The notes under the pieces are model-generated. The model made no database searches and had not been told where the DNA came from. It saw only the letters and a program-made list of their open reading frames with translations. A stretch of DNA of 64,000 nt from Opeltia flavorubescens (lineage: Eukaryota; Ascomycota; Lecanoromycetes; Teloschistales; Teloschistaceae): contig KE546970.1 of the NCBI GenBank assembly GCA_000442125.1, positions 1,790,667 through 1,854,666 of the forward strand, read 5' to 3'. The translations under genes and the position numbers were made by a program. Of the stretch, positions 1-14,500 are shown piece by piece (within the stretch, counting starts at the first letter, position 1; every line of letters starts with the position of its first letter).

Positions 1-881
1 TTTTAATATATTTTTAAATTCGGTATAGCTTTAAAATATAAAAAAAAGAATATATATAAACCGATTATAAATTAAATATAGGCTTTTTAAATAAAATACT
101 AATTTTAATTTATATAATAGATTAAAATTAGAATCCGATTCCGTTTAAATATTATACTCCTAGATTATCGATCCTATTATAGATATAATAACCTTATTAC
201 TAGATATAAACTCGATATATTAGAGATTTAGAAAATAAAAAAAAGAAATAGATCGGCTGCGATTTAAACGTAGGACTTTAAGCTATAAAGTATATAACTA
301 CCTCTAGTTAATAACGGCTGCTAGATATTTAATAACTTAAAAACCTGCTTTTTTATTTATATTATACTATTTAACTATCGACCTCGTTATAAAGATAGTA
401 GAATTATTAGAATATATAAAGTAGTTTTTTAGAAGGAAGCTCCTTAAGGTCGAGTAGGTTAACGAAATTAGTATAATATTAAAGAAGGAGCGATTTTATA
501 AAGCCGTTAGTTAGAATTATATTAAAAAGGATTTATTTAATCTATATAATATTTAGATTTATTTTCTAGCGAAGCTAGTAGTAGTATATATCTATATAAT
601 ATAATTTAATAGTAAATTATAAACTATTACTATTTAGAAATTAAATTATTTATTAATTATTATATTTAATATAAATAGATATAATATTTATATTTAAATT
701 AATTAAATTAAAAAATCTAGTTTATTAAATAAATTCTTTATTTATAAATAATATCGCTAGTAATTCTACTTTAATAGAGCTCGTTATTATTATTTATTAT
801 TTAATTATTCTCTTATTAATTAAACTATTGAAAAATTTAAAATAAAAATTTTATAAGCTCTATTTATTATATAAATTGTCG
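1..881. repeat. Old RIPped repeat flanking element 1 (left part)
   Basis: This is AT-rich, CpA-poor sequence into which element 1 inserted; it continues beyond 8,084. I see no gene. A tRNA-like T-arm signature on the minus strand lies at about 255-275. The family cannot be named from the sequence alone. Confidence 0.6.
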
Positions 882-886
882 TTAAA
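882..886. repeat. Left target-site duplication of element 1
   Basis: TTAAA lies directly before the left LTR and is repeated directly after the right LTR at 8080-8084. Five bases is the usual duplication length for Ty3/gypsy integrases. Confidence 0.8.
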
Positions 887-1091
887 TATTGCGGCTATAC
901 CGTATAAACAGAAGGCTGATAGAGTAAATAGGGCTAAATGGCTACCGTAGCTCGAAGGAGGCCTTTTAAATATATTTACCCAATTAGGTTTAGCGCCTTT
1001 TAGCGCCTATATTTATTTATTTATAAATTCTATAAATAAATAGTTTTTTACCTTTAATATAATACTATTATCTTATATCTACTATATAATA
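887..1091 (+). repeat. Left LTR of element 1
   Basis: This 205-bp repeat matches 7875-8079 throughout. Shared blocks include the GGAGGCC core near its middle and the TTAGCGCC...GCGCCT inverted segment. Nearly all differences from the right LTR are transitions, as RIP would leave. Confidence 0.88.
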
Positions 1092-4000
1092 AATAATAGT
1101 AATTAAAGGCAATCTATATAAAATATAATACTATTAACTTCCGTATATATATATTATTAATTATTATATAGTATTAGATTTTTTAGGTAGGTTTAGTATT
1201 CCTCCGTTTATTAAACTACCGCTTTTATACTAAATACTCGGTTAATAAAGTTAACTAAAATATATCCTAGCTTCTAGTCCTTCTAATAAAGTTCTAAATA
1301 CCTTTTATAATAATTCGGAGGATTTAACCGACTTTATTATTATACTAGCTTTTATTATAATTATTTTCTATATTAAAGAGTTTTAAAAGTATATTAAACG
1401 GTTTTTAAAATAAAATCGGGCTTTTATAGTAATCCTTAAAGTTTATACCGACTATATCTATAAAAAAAGTCTAGGCCTATACTATTCCTTAGTATAAAAA
1501 TCTTTTAATAGTTAAATAACTTAAATTAATATAATAAAAGTTAATATAGCTTTTATTATTATTTACCCTATAAATTAAAGCGAGTACCTATAAATTCTTA
1601 TTAAAATAATAAACGATTTCTATAATAATACTATTATAATTCTTAAAAATAAAAGCTTTTAAGTTTATACTTAAAAACTAATTATAAATTTTATCTAGAA
1701 TAGTTTAAACTTTTACTTTTACTTTTTAAATTCGCTAGAAGATTTATAATAGATTAACGAATTTATAAATATTACCGAATTTATTAATATATTTAGGTAG
1801 TAAAACTATATTTCTAGTATTAAATCCAGCCTACTTTATTTAATAAAATCGGAAGGAAGTATTATACTACCGCTAGATATAATAGGAATTCTACTATAAT
1901 AATAATAGGGTAAATTTATAGATAATAATAATCTATTATAATAATAATAAGCTTTTTTAAATAGATAACTATTTATAAATACCTATCTAGTTTAATTACT
2001 AGGATTTTTTATATAAAATTTCTAGAATTAACTAATTACTATATTAGTAAATCTAGTAACTATACTAGCTATTACTAAATCGTAATAAAAGGCTCGTGAT
2101 ATTAATCTATTTTAATTAAATAATAATAAATAGTCTATAAAGGCTATAAAGTCGTATAATATCTATTATAATATATATATTTTTATTTAGCGGGTAAAAA
2201 TTAAATATAAAACGATAGATATATTATTAATATATTATAACCTGGATTTTTATTTATAAAACGAAGTAGTTATATAATTTACTATTATAATTAGTAAATC
2301 TATCCGTAAGTCGCTATAATTAGATAAAGATATTAAGCTATAATATATATTTTTTAAAAATTATTTCGGCGAGCTACCGTCTACTACGCTAGCGTAGCTA
2401 GAATAAATATATTATACTATTAACAATATATAGATTTAAAAGGACCCTTCGAAATATTTTAATAATATTATTATTAAAGTAAAAAATATAAAAATAGCAT
2501 CTATTAAAAGTATCTAAATAATAATTAATATCGAATATTTTAACGTTTAGCTATAAATATCGATTCCGGATAAAACCGTAATAACTATTATTAAAACCTT
2601 TTATAAGTTCTTTTAAAATAAAAAAAATAATTAATTTAATATTTATAATAGTAATAAAAACCGCGAGGCGCTAAAATTAAACCCTCTATAAAAGGATAAA
2701 AGTAAATAATATAAAGGAGTAGTAGTATATTAACCGCTATAAAATAACCCCTTTTATACGCCTAAATATCTATTTATATACCCGAGCTATATATAAAAAA
2801 ACTAACCGAATATATTTTCTACTATATATTAATATCGGAATTTCCTTATAGCTTTATAAGCTCTATTAATTAAGAATAAGCCTAGTACGTAAAACAATCA
2901 GCGTACTATTTAAAATAATCATTAGTAATTTCCGCCTAAAGCGATCGTTTTACTATAATAGAATTAAATTAAAAACTAATAAAACTATAGCTATTAATAG
3001 TATAATAATAGCCGGAATCTATATAGAAGCCGCCAGCCGAATAATTAGTAAGCCTATTTTTAATAGAAAGCTTCCGGCGAATAGGTTTTAGGCGATAAAA
3101 TAAAGTAGTACTAGAATTATAAAAACGGCTTCTATTAATTAATAAACTTTACTAGAGCTAAATATATAATAAATAAAAAGCTTAATAAAATTTTATATAC
3201 TACTACTAGAAATCCTAATTAATATAATAATATAATAAAATTCTACTTTATTATAATAAAGCGCGCGGAATTTAAACTAGTTAAAATATACTAATATAAT
3301 AAATATAACGAAATTTTCAAATTAAATAACGCTTTATATTGGTATTTACGCTCCGGTTATAGTAAAAAATTATTTTTAGCTATAGCTACTACAGTTAAAC
3401 TAACTATTAAACTAAATATTCTACTAATACTAGCGTAAACTTATTTAAAACTAATTAAACTATTTAAAAATATACCGGAAATTATTAAGCTAGAGGTTAT
3501 TAAATAACTACCGCTATAAATATTCTAGTTAATTTATTTAACCGCGAAGGATATATTAATAATAAGCTTTACCTTTTAAAAATACTATTATATAACCGTA
3601 GATATTCGCTTATAATTAAACGTTAAAAATTATAGCTTTTATTAGGATATAAACTATATAATAAGCTTTATTAACCGAAAATTTTTGTTAAAATAACTAC
3701 CGTATACTATAATTTAAAAGATACTAGCTTTTATAATTATTAAAAGTATTAATAAAAGGTAATACGATATTACTAAATTTATAATTATCGAAATTTTTAT
3801 ACTTAATAAAGAGGCTATAAAGCTTATTATTATCACGCGCGAGCTTTATCTAGTAGACGATTTAAGCGCTAATATACTTATTAATATCGATATTATAAAG
3901 TTTAAAAATATTAATATATATCTATCTATAAATATAATAACTATTAGCTCCTATAATAATATAGTAGTACTAATTACTACTAGTATTAAAAGTACTAGAA

Positions 4001-4739
4001 TAAGTACTATTATTTATAGCATTTAATATATTATAATACTATTATACGCTAGTAAAACCGTTAAAATTACTAGTTTATATTAAAAACCTTTAAACTTTTT
4101 ATAAAACCGTAACTTTATTTATAAATTAAAAATTTTAAATACTCTCGCTAGCTATATATATATTATAAATTATATACTCGAGTAAGTTTATATTTGAAAT
4201 AATTCGCTATTTTTTATCTAATTAGCTATAAAAATTTAATTAGGTACCGTTTATAAATACAAAACTAATAAATACTATTAAATTAGCTTGAAAAATTATA
4301 AACTAGCTATTAAAACGCTAAAATAAAAGCTCGGATAATTTTTAAAAAACTTTAAACGCTGTATAATAGTCGTTATAATAGTTATTATAGTTTTAAATAC
4401 CGCTATTATACTATTTATTAATTCTAACTATTGAATAGAAGTAGTATATTTTATAAAAGTAATAATTTTTAAAATATAAACGGAATAAACTGTTTTAACT
4501 GCCCCGATTAAACGCTACCCGCGTATATAATAAAATATTAGTAATATAATTAATATATCGGAGTTAGAATATATAGATATTCTATTAATAGAAAATTAAA
4601 AATAGATTTATAAGCCCGGGTAAACCTATATATACCCCGTTAATACCTATAATAAAAAGGTTATTAATAAAACCTTTAATAAATTTTATAAATAAAATTA
4701 AATAGAATAAACTACTATAATTACTCTATTCTTATTTTT

Positions 4740-7700
4740 TTACTTTGTAATTTAGAAAAATACCGATTAGGGCTTTAAAAACTATATTATTATCGATATT
4801 CGGGCATTTAATAAGATTATAATACTAGATATCTACCTAGTTCTATTATAAACGGAAATTCTAGCGTAAATTTATAGCGTTAAAGTTCTTTTTATAATAG
4901 ATTTTATAAGCTTTTTCTATTAATAATAGATTAACCAATAGTATTACTACCGCCTAATAATAGTTTTATATTAGGGGTAAAAAATATTTAAAATACTAGT
5001 AATAGGCTATTATANCTTACTAGCTTATATATAATAAATAATAAATAGAATTTTATACTCGTTTCGCTTTTTTTATAAAATTTATATTAATAATATTATA
5101 GTTTTTTCCTTTTTAATAGAAGAATATATAGAGTATTTTAATTAAATTTTTAGTACGTTTAATACTATAAATTTATATTTATTATTTATAAAATCGTTTA
5201 TTAGCTATATATTTATATATTTATTAGGCTAGAAGATTAATACCTTCGGGCTTATTATAATAAAAAATAAACTAAAAATAATTTTAAAGCTCTTATTTCT
5301 ATATATATTTTAATAATTAGAAAAATATTTAAATTTAATAGGCTACCTTCGGTAGTATATTAATAATTATATAATTATTATAAAATTACTTTAAAAATAT
5401 AAAATTTATATAAACCGCGATATTATTATTAAAGGTAATACTTGTAAAAAAACTGCTACTCGAAGTCTATTAATAGTATTTATACCTAAAAAGTTTAACG
5501 TATTTTATTATCTATAAAAGCTTTTTTTATTATTATTAATTCTAGTCTACTTTAATAAAAGCTTAATACTATATATAGACCTAGATACTAGTAAAAAATT
5601 CGATTTTATAGCCTATATTTATTATAATATAGATGAAACCACCTATAAAATAGGCAAAGAACTTAAGTAGAAATCTAAGCGATCGATTTTATTCCTTAGC
5701 CGTTTATTATTAGACGCTAAAATACGCTATTAATTTATAGAATTAAAGGTTATAAGTATCGTTTAAATAATTAAAAAAATCCGCTATATAATTAAAATAG
5801 TTAAATAAATTATTATTATCTATATAGACTATTTTACTGTAGTTAGTATTTTACGCTAGATTAGCCTAAATACGGTATCTATAAAAAAGTTTAATTTTTA
5901 TTTAATAAAAGCTTCCGAATACCTTTAATATTTTAAATTTAATATCTATTATAAGCCTGGGGTTATAAATACGGTTCTAGATATATTATTAAAGTTTATT
6001 AGCTGTAAATATTATCCGGAAACGGATAAATCGTTAAATATAGAGGCTTTTATAATATATTATTTCCCGATAAGTCTAGTAGAAATATTAACCGAATTCC
6101 GCTAATAATTAATTAATAGATATATAAAAAAAGGCCGCTAGGCTAAAATTAAAAAATCTATTAAAGTTAATATAAGGTTAAGTAATAATATTATTAAACT
6201 ACCGTACTATATTATTAACGCGTTACTCTACTTTATTAATAATAAATATAGCCTGCACTTAGTAATATCTATAGATATAAAAAAAAAAGTATTCTAACTA
6301 GTATATAATAAAATAGGCTACTCCGGCTATATATATATACACGAATATTTAATAAAAGGCCTTTATATATATAATATATTAACGAAGCTATATAAATTTA
6401 TTTGTTATTATCCGCAGTATTAAATTAATTAAATACCTCGCTACCGTTTATATAAAGCCCTATAACTAATATTTAGTCTAGTAAAACTATTCTATACGCT
6501 TATTATTAATTTTATCTTTATTCTACTAAAATTATATAAAAGATACGATTATTATATATTAGTAATAAATAAATTTACTAAAGTAGTTATCTATATATCT
6601 AGAAAAACTATTTAAAATAGTAAATAATAGATTAAATAACTATTAAATAGACTAGTAAAACTAAATTAGGGCGTATTAAAAATAGTAATTTTAAATCGCG
6701 ATAAAAAGTTTATAGATTAATTATAGTATTAAATATTTAAAGTATTAAAGGTAAATTTATAATATTTTATTATTTAATATTTATAAACTAATAATATATT
6801 AGAACGATCTAATTAAACTATTAAAATTACTATATACTATTATATTACTATATTAAACGATTCTAGGCTATAATCTATTATTTTTTTATAAATATTAGCG
6901 GCTTTTAATAACTTTATAAACTATAGTTCTATATTTAAAGCATCTAATTAAGTATTATTTAAATTTAAAACTCGCGAAATATTAAATTTTTTATATCTAT
7001 TAAATTCTAAGTAAGTTATTTAATTAAAAGATACGCTAGGCTTTAAAATTCCTATTAATATTCCTATTAAAAAGCTAATTATCTTTCTAGCTATAATACG
7101 GATAGCTCGTCGTTGTAACTTAGTTATTCTAAAAGCTAGCGAGCCTATAAATATACCTATAATACGGAATATTATAGTATTAATAGCTCTAAAAGAATAC
7201 CGGCTTATATATATTGATACTAAAAATACTATTACCTTTACTATAATAAAAAAAAAAAAATATTATAATATATATTATTAACTAGTTTATTTTAAGGTTA
7301 GTAATTTCGTAAAAATATATTTATATCGAAATTATAATATACTAAAATTTACTTTTAAAAAGATTAAATAATAGCTAATAGGTTTTTTTAAAATTATTAA
7401 ACGTATTAAACTATTAACCTATTATTTAAAGCTACTACTTATTATAAAAATTTATAATATAATATTAATAGTATATCTAGAGCCTACTATTAATTTTAAC
7501 GATAATTTCTACTAGTACTACCGCGTGCTTATACTTCTAGTTGTTATTAATAATAATAAAGAGTTTAAAATCGAACGAATCCTCTATAAATACCGTATTT
7601 ATAAAAGTAGAAGTTTTTCTATTTAATATCTTATTTATTAGGTTAATTATAGGTTTAAAGATAATTAGTAAATATTTAAATACTATTTAGATAATATTAA
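4740..7700 (+). pseudogene. Degraded pol of element 1: RT, RNase H, integrase, chromodomain
   Basis: Reading through the stops, the RT catalytic box (normally Y-V-D-D) is at about 5083-5094 with both Asp codons changed to Asn (AAT), the change expected from G-to-A RIP. An RNase H segment with the fungal ILFLSRLL motif follows at about 5,560-5,830. The integrase zinc-binding region is at about 6,330-6,425 and has one CxxC cysteine changed to Tyr. The integrase core starts near 6,490, and a chromodomain-like segment beginning E-R-I-L lies at about 7,570-7,690. Gag and protease should precede this but are too decayed to delimit. No functional product is possible. Confidence 0.82.
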
Positions 7701-7874
7701 AGTATTAATAAAAGAGTATAAACGTCGTTTTAATCTGGAATCGGCCCTAAATTATAGTAAAATCGTTAACGATACTAATACTAATATTAAATAGTAGAAA
7801 TAAATTAAGAAGCTATTTATCGGTAAGGAAAAGCCTACTATTAAGGGCTAATAGTTTTATTCGTTATTAGTATC

Positions 7875-8079
7875 TATTACAGCTATACTATATAGGTAGA
7901 AGGTTAATAGGATAAATAGGGCTAAATAGCTACTATAATTTAAAGGAGGCCTTTTAAATATATTTATCTAGTTGAGTTTAGCGCTTTTTAGCGCCTATAT
8001 TTATTTAGTTATAGATTTTATAAATAAATAGTTTCTTACCTTTAATATAATACTATTATCTTATATTTACTGTATAATA
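7875..8079 (+). repeat. Right LTR of element 1
   Basis: This is the partner of 887-1091 and has the same 205-bp length. It is followed by the second TTAAA copy. It carries more A/T at polymorphic positions than the left copy in its first half, consistent with RIP acting independently on the two LTRs. Confidence 0.88.
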
Positions 8080-8084
8080 TTAAA

Positions 8085-10211
8085 AGAAATATTTAAAAAA
8101 GCTAAAAATAGTATATTATTTTAAATTCTACTATTATAAATAATAGAATAGTATTTTATATATATTAAATATTTTATAATTTATTTTATTTTTTCGATAT
8201 ATTTATTAAAAGGATTAATAAAAAATTTAAATAATTTTAAAGCGGTATATATAATATCTAGTTTAATTATTATAGCGGCGAAATTTAGCGATTTAATATA
8301 CTAATATATAAATTTTTTAAAGCGTTATTTATTTTTAATTTTTTTTAAGCGGTAGAATATTTAATAATAGCGATTTAGGAATTTTTAAAGAATATAAAAT
8401 ATTATATTTTATAATAATTTTATTAATATAATTATTCTAATATAAATAAATCTAATAAAATTCTCGGTTTTATATTATACAAATTTCTAGAAATTATTTA
8501 CATTCGCTTAAATATCGAATTTCGTATTTATTTAAAAGGCGAGCCTAAAATTTATTTATTTTAATAGTATATTTTTAATAATAGATAATAGCTATATTAT
8601 TTATAAAGAAGAAAAGTATTATATAATTATAAAAAAATAAGTATTTTATTTCTACTACCGGCTCTAATTTTAATTTAATTAGGGTATTTAATAAATCGCT
8701 ATATTAAAAAATAAACGATTTTTTAAAATTATATAGCGCTTAAATAAAAAGTAATAATATATTTATATTATTATTCTATTTATTAGAGGTTTATAGATAT
8801 ATAAAAGTTCTAATTTTAGTATTTATAAATATATTAATATAGTTATATTAATAAGATTTTATATCTACTATTATTATTACCGCTATTATTAATCTAAAAA
8901 TTCTAATAGTAAATATTATAGCGAATATATTTTATTTTATTAATTATAAATCGTTTTATATATATAAACGGGCCTTATATTAAATAAAATACTTTTTTTT
9001 ATTAAATTTATATTTAAATATTTAGATAGTAGAAATAGGCTTTTTATTCGCTTTAGTAGTATATTTAATAAATATTTTTTTTTAAATATTCTTTTTTTAA
9101 AAGGATTTAATTTTAACTTTTATAATTTTTTTAAAGTTTTTAATATACGAATATTTAAGTATATTTTTATAAAAGCGAGGTTTTAGTAATAAATTATCGT
9201 AATAAAGCTTTAATTTAATTAAATTCAGTAGTAGATTTTTAATAAATATATCGGTAGCTTTTTTATAGTAATTTTTCGCTTTTATAAAAAATATAAATAC
9301 GGTATAATAGAAAGTAAAATTCCCTAAAGTTAAATTATTTATAAAAATAATATATACCTTTTTATAAGGTTTTATATAAGTTCTAGATAATAAAATAAAA
9401 TTTTTATTAATTTCTGGCTATTTTAAAGTATATTTCTTCTTTATAAATTTTAAAGTATTTATTTTTAATAATATATCTTTAAAAGTATTTTTAAATAAAT
9501 TAATTAGCGTATTAATAAATATATTAGGTTTAAAAGTATTTTTATCTTTTAAATTTATAAAATTTAATAATAAAAGGTACGTTTAAATAATTTTTTTCTT
9601 TTTCCTTTTTATACTAGAGATATTTTATAAAGATACCTCTACGGCGGCGAGTTTTTTTTTATTGTTTTCCGAGCTTTTAGAGCTTAAATCGGTAATAAGA
9701 TATAAAAAATCTATATATAGTATATTTAACGTATTAAAAATAAAGGGTTTTTTAATAATTTAAGTTAGATTTATTTAATTAAAATTATAGAATTCTTTTT
9801 TATTAAATATAATATCGCGAGTATAAATTACCTTTTTTTAACTAAAAATCTAAATATTAAAAATATTAATACTTTTATAGCCTATTAAAAAGTTTATATA
9901 TACTTATAATTCTATTTTTTATAGGCGAGGTATATATTTAATAAATAAATATATTTTATATCTATATTAATAAAAATAGTAAAAATTTAATTTATACTCT
10001 ATTATTATTTTAAAAAGCGTTTTCTATATATATTTCGCTATAAGCGTGCGATTTATAATAAAACCAATTATTTTCGCCGCCTAGAGTTAAAAGTAATTGA
10101 GTAGCTTTATTTTTATTAATATTACTTTTATTTTAATAATAAAAATTCCTTTTTTATATTTTAAATAACCGTTTTATTTAGAGGAATCAGGCGTTAAAAA
10201 TTTATAGCTAA
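8085..10211. repeat. Old RIPped repeat between elements 1 and 2
   Basis: This AT-rich, CpA-depleted sequence probably continued into 16,659-18,950 before element 2 inserted. No translation in either strand gave a family I recognise. It may belong to an older transposon split by the two insertions. Confidence 0.55.
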
Positions 10212-10216
10212 TTTTT

Positions 10217-10639
10217 TATTAAATTCTACTTCGGTAGAATTAGTTTTTAAAGGTTGGTTTTATTGGAAATCTATAAACTTAAAATATAACAGGCGTTAAT
10301 TACTAAATTATATAAAGAGGGATTATTTTAATATTATAGTTTAATTAAAAAGTAGAAATAATTAATAAATTAAATATAATATTTTAAAAACGTTGTAAAA
10401 TAAATCTATATATTTAATAAAATCCTTTTATATCGCCGCGTTAATACTATTATTATAATATCGACTTATTATTACTATTACTACGTTAATATTAATATTA
10501 AAATATCGTTTTATTATCGCTATCGCTGCGTTAATACTAATATTAAAATATCGTTCTATTATCGCTATAAGTAACCGTTTTTAATACTATCTAGGCGTAT
10601 AGATTTTATACCGAGCGGCTGCCTACTAGATTTATAATA
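10217..10639 (-). repeat. LTR of element 2 (3' LTR relative to its transcription)
   Basis: This 423-bp copy matches 16231-16653. The most conserved stretch is the end segment around 10,590-10,630 containing CCGAGCGGCTGCCTA. Differences are mainly transitions. Confidence 0.85.
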
Positions 10640-11599
10640 CTATCCCTCCTTTTTTTAAAGTTTATTCTAAACCTTTATTATATTTTTTTATAAAAATAAC
10701 TTTCGCTTTAAATTATATTAAAGTATTTATTCTCGCGGTATTATTATAATAGTATTCTATATTTATTATACTCGTTTATAAAAGGAGTATCGTTTATTTT
10801 TATTATTAAAAAGTTATATAGAGTATATTTATTTAAAAAAAAAATGTAATTTAACGGAGCTAATAGTAAATTTTTTAGGTATTAATAAAGCTTTAGAAAA
10901 ATTAGAATATAAAAAAATAGAAATTAAATTAATTTAGAAGGCTATAAATAAATTAGTTTATTTAAAATAGGCGAAACTAAAATATCTCTAATAATAAAAA
11001 TATTTCCTAAAGAGTTGAAAATAAAAAATATTTAATTAGAGTTTAAATAATATTAAAGAATTTAAATATTTAAAAAAATTTAAAAGAGTTTCTGAAATAA
11101 TATAAATTATAATATTTATTTTTATAATAAATAAATTCTTTTTTTCTAAATCTTTTTCCCCTAAAACTCTTTTTTAATTAGATTAGGTTTTACCTATTAA
11201 TAGAACTATTATAATATCTTTAAATAGTTTATAAAGTATTTTCTAGATTTTTATATATTTTTTAATATAGGGTATCTTTTTTATTTAATAAGATACTACT
11301 AATTTTATTTTTTTAATATCTTTTTAATAATAAACGTATCTTTTTTTTAAATTTTAAAATTAAATATTTTTTAAACTAGCGTTTAAAGGTTAGCTAGTTT
11401 TAATAATAGTATATAAAATATTAAATATACTTTAACGTCCTTTAATAAATTAAAATAGTAATTTTATAATCTTTTAACTTTTTTAATAAAAAATAGTCCC
11501 ATTTTTATATAGTCTAATTTTTTATTTAGTCTTTTAGTTTTCAGGTTTTTTATAAAAAAATATACTTTATCCCCTTTTTTTAATAGAGGTACTATTTTT

Positions 11600-14500
11600 C
11601 TTTTTTTATTTTAATATATACCTAATAATTTTTATATATTTATAATATTATTGTAGATCTTTTTTAATATTTTTATTTATTTTATAGCTAATTTAATTAA
11701 TTAATAAAATAGTTTTATTCTAAATAGATTTAAATCTTTAAAAAAATTTATAAAAAAAAAAGTTTTTTTTATTATACTCGATTTTTTTATATTTAAAACG
11801 AGTTATATTATTAATAATAATAATATCTAACTATTTTATATATTATTAATATAGTAGCGTAGGTATTATTTTAATATTTAGTTCGTACGTTTTATTTATT
11901 TATTTATTATTAGATAAAATACTATTAATATTTTTAACTTAATATCTAATAAAAAAATTAATATTTTTTAATAATTTAAAATAAATAATTTATCTCTATT
12001 ATTAATAATTACTACTAGTATTCTATAATATCGGATAAGTCTATCTATAACGATAAATTCTAGTTATTTTATAGTATATATCTCCTTAAATAGTATTAAA
12101 TAAGAGTATTTTATTAATCTATCTATAATAACGAATATAGTATTATATTTTTCTTTTATAATCGGATTTTTCGATTTTAGTAATTTAATAATAAAGTTTA
12201 TAATAACTTCCTTTTATAACGAATCCGGTAGTTTCTAGTACTAAATTTCGCCGTAATAAGTATAAATAGTATATTTATTTTATTAATAATTAAAATATTT
12301 TTTAATATATATTTTAATATATTATTTTATATTAAAAAACTAATAGTTTTATTATAAAAGTTATATTATTTTTATTATATCTAAATATCTTTATAATAGC
12401 CTATTATAGTATTTTTTAATATATTCGTCGATTTTATTTCCTAATATATTAAATTTTCCCTTTTCTATTAAAAACTATTCTTTATCGTCCCTTAATATTT
12501 TTAGCGTTATATTTATCTAGCGGTTATTCGCTAATAGTAATCTATCTTAATTAACCTTTAGGATATTATAATTAAAGGTTTTTTTAGTTTTTATATAGTT
12601 ATTTTTTCGATTTAAAATATTAATTTTTCTATTTTTTTTTTCTAGTATATAAATAATTCGGAATTTATATTATCCTAGTAGTTTTAATTATTATACTTAT
12701 CGTCGGTTTAGTTATTTAGTTATTATAAAGCTAAATAAATTCTTATAATTTATATAAATTATTAAGTTTAGTAATCCTTTTATATAGATTTTTTAAATTT
12801 CTAGTACTATAACTATTACTAGTAGTTCTTTATTATAAATATTATAGTTTTATTTTATAGGCGATAATTTTTTTAATATATATACTACTAGGTGCTATTA
12901 ATTATTATATTTTTATATAAGATATATACTAATAGCTAGATCTAATATATCTATTTTAATTCTAGATAGTTTCTTTAAATCGAATATTTTATATATCGGG
13001 TCCTATAAATATACTTTTTTAAATTTATTAAAATCGTATTATTTTTTTTTTCTCTAGTATTATTTATTTAATATTTTAGTTAATTCGGTAAATAGTATTA
13101 TAATATAAAAATATTCTCCGATAAACTTTCTATTATAATTTATAAAGCCGAGAAAATTCTAAACTTTTTTAATATTTTATAGTTTTTTCTACTATTTAAT
13201 TATTTTTAATTTAATTAGATTTATCTTAATTTTATTCCTCCCGATAATAAATTCTAGAAAATCTACTTTTTTTTTATAGAATTTATATTTTTTTAATTTA
13301 AATTATAAATTCCTACTTTTAAAATAATTAAAAACTAGATTAATATATTATTAATATTTTTCAAGTATCTTTAAATAGATTAAAATATCGTTGAAGTAAA
13401 TAATAACGAAATAATCGAGGTATTTTTTAAATATATTATTAATTATTTTTTAATATATTACTAGAGCGTTTATTAACCCGAACGGTATAATTATATATTT
13501 ATAATATTTATACTAAATTTTAAAAGCTATTTTTTATTTTTTCTTTACTTTTATCTATATTAAATTATAGGCTTTTTATAAGTTAAATTTTATATAGTAT
13601 TATATTTCTATAAATCGATTTTAAAGTTCGAAAATATTAAATAATAAATACCGGTTTTTTACTATAATTTTATTTAGCTTTTTATAGTTAATATATAAAC
13701 GGAATAATCTATTTTTTTTAGATATAAAGAGGATTAAATATCCTATTAGTAATTAAAATTTCCTAATAAATCCCTTCTTTTTATTTTTATCTAGGTATTA
13801 TTAAAATACTAATAGTTCTTTTTTTAAAAGCGCGTAAATAGGTTTAAATATAAACTACTTACCTAATTTAAATTTAATTTTGTAATCCTATATTTAATAA
13901 TTAAATAGTACTTTTATAATTACTTTTTTTTAAAATAAATACTTCTATTTTTTATATACACCCGGAATTTTTCTTAATAGAGTTTTTATAGATAATTTAA
14001 AATTTTCGGAAGGTTTATAAATTTTTTCTTTTATTTTATCTTTTTAATCTAGTTAATTTTTTTTAATATTTAATAAGTCGGATATTTTTTAATTATTTTT
14101 ATTTAAAGTTATAAGTTCGCGTTTTATATTTAATTTTTTATTTACCTTTAAATATTATTAAAATATAGGTTAAATATCCTTTATATAAAAATATCGCTCG
14201 AACTTAAATACTCTTTTTTCTTAATTAATTTTTAAGTTATAATTCCTTAATTAAAGGCTTTTTAATATTATATTATAGTTAGTTATAGATATAATATTAA
14301 ATTAAAGTTCCTTTTAATACCGGTTAATAGTTATTTTTAATAATAATATTTCTTCTACTATTTTTAGTAATAATCCGCCGTTTATCGTCGTATATAAATA
14401 TAGAGTTTTTTTTTTAGTATAAAATAACCCTTTTTTTTCTACTAAAAATTCTAATATATAATTTCTAGTTGCGCCTAAATCGATTATTATTTAGACTTTC

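Larger units (their letters stand above)
887..8079 (+). mobile_element. RIPped Ty3/gypsy chromovirus LTR retrotransposon (element 1)
   Basis: Two 205-bp direct repeats (887-1091 and 7875-8079) differ almost only by C/T and G/A transitions. They are bounded by an identical 5-bp target duplication, TTAAA, at 882-886 and 8080-8084. The terminal TG...CA has decayed to TA...TA. Plus-strand relics appear in the order RT, RNase H, integrase, chromodomain, which is the Ty3/gypsy chromovirus order. Total length is 7,193 bp. Every domain is interrupted by stops, so the copy is dead. Equal LTR lengths and an intact duplication show that it inserted as a complete element and then decayed by point mutation rather than deletion. 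Confidence 0.9.
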
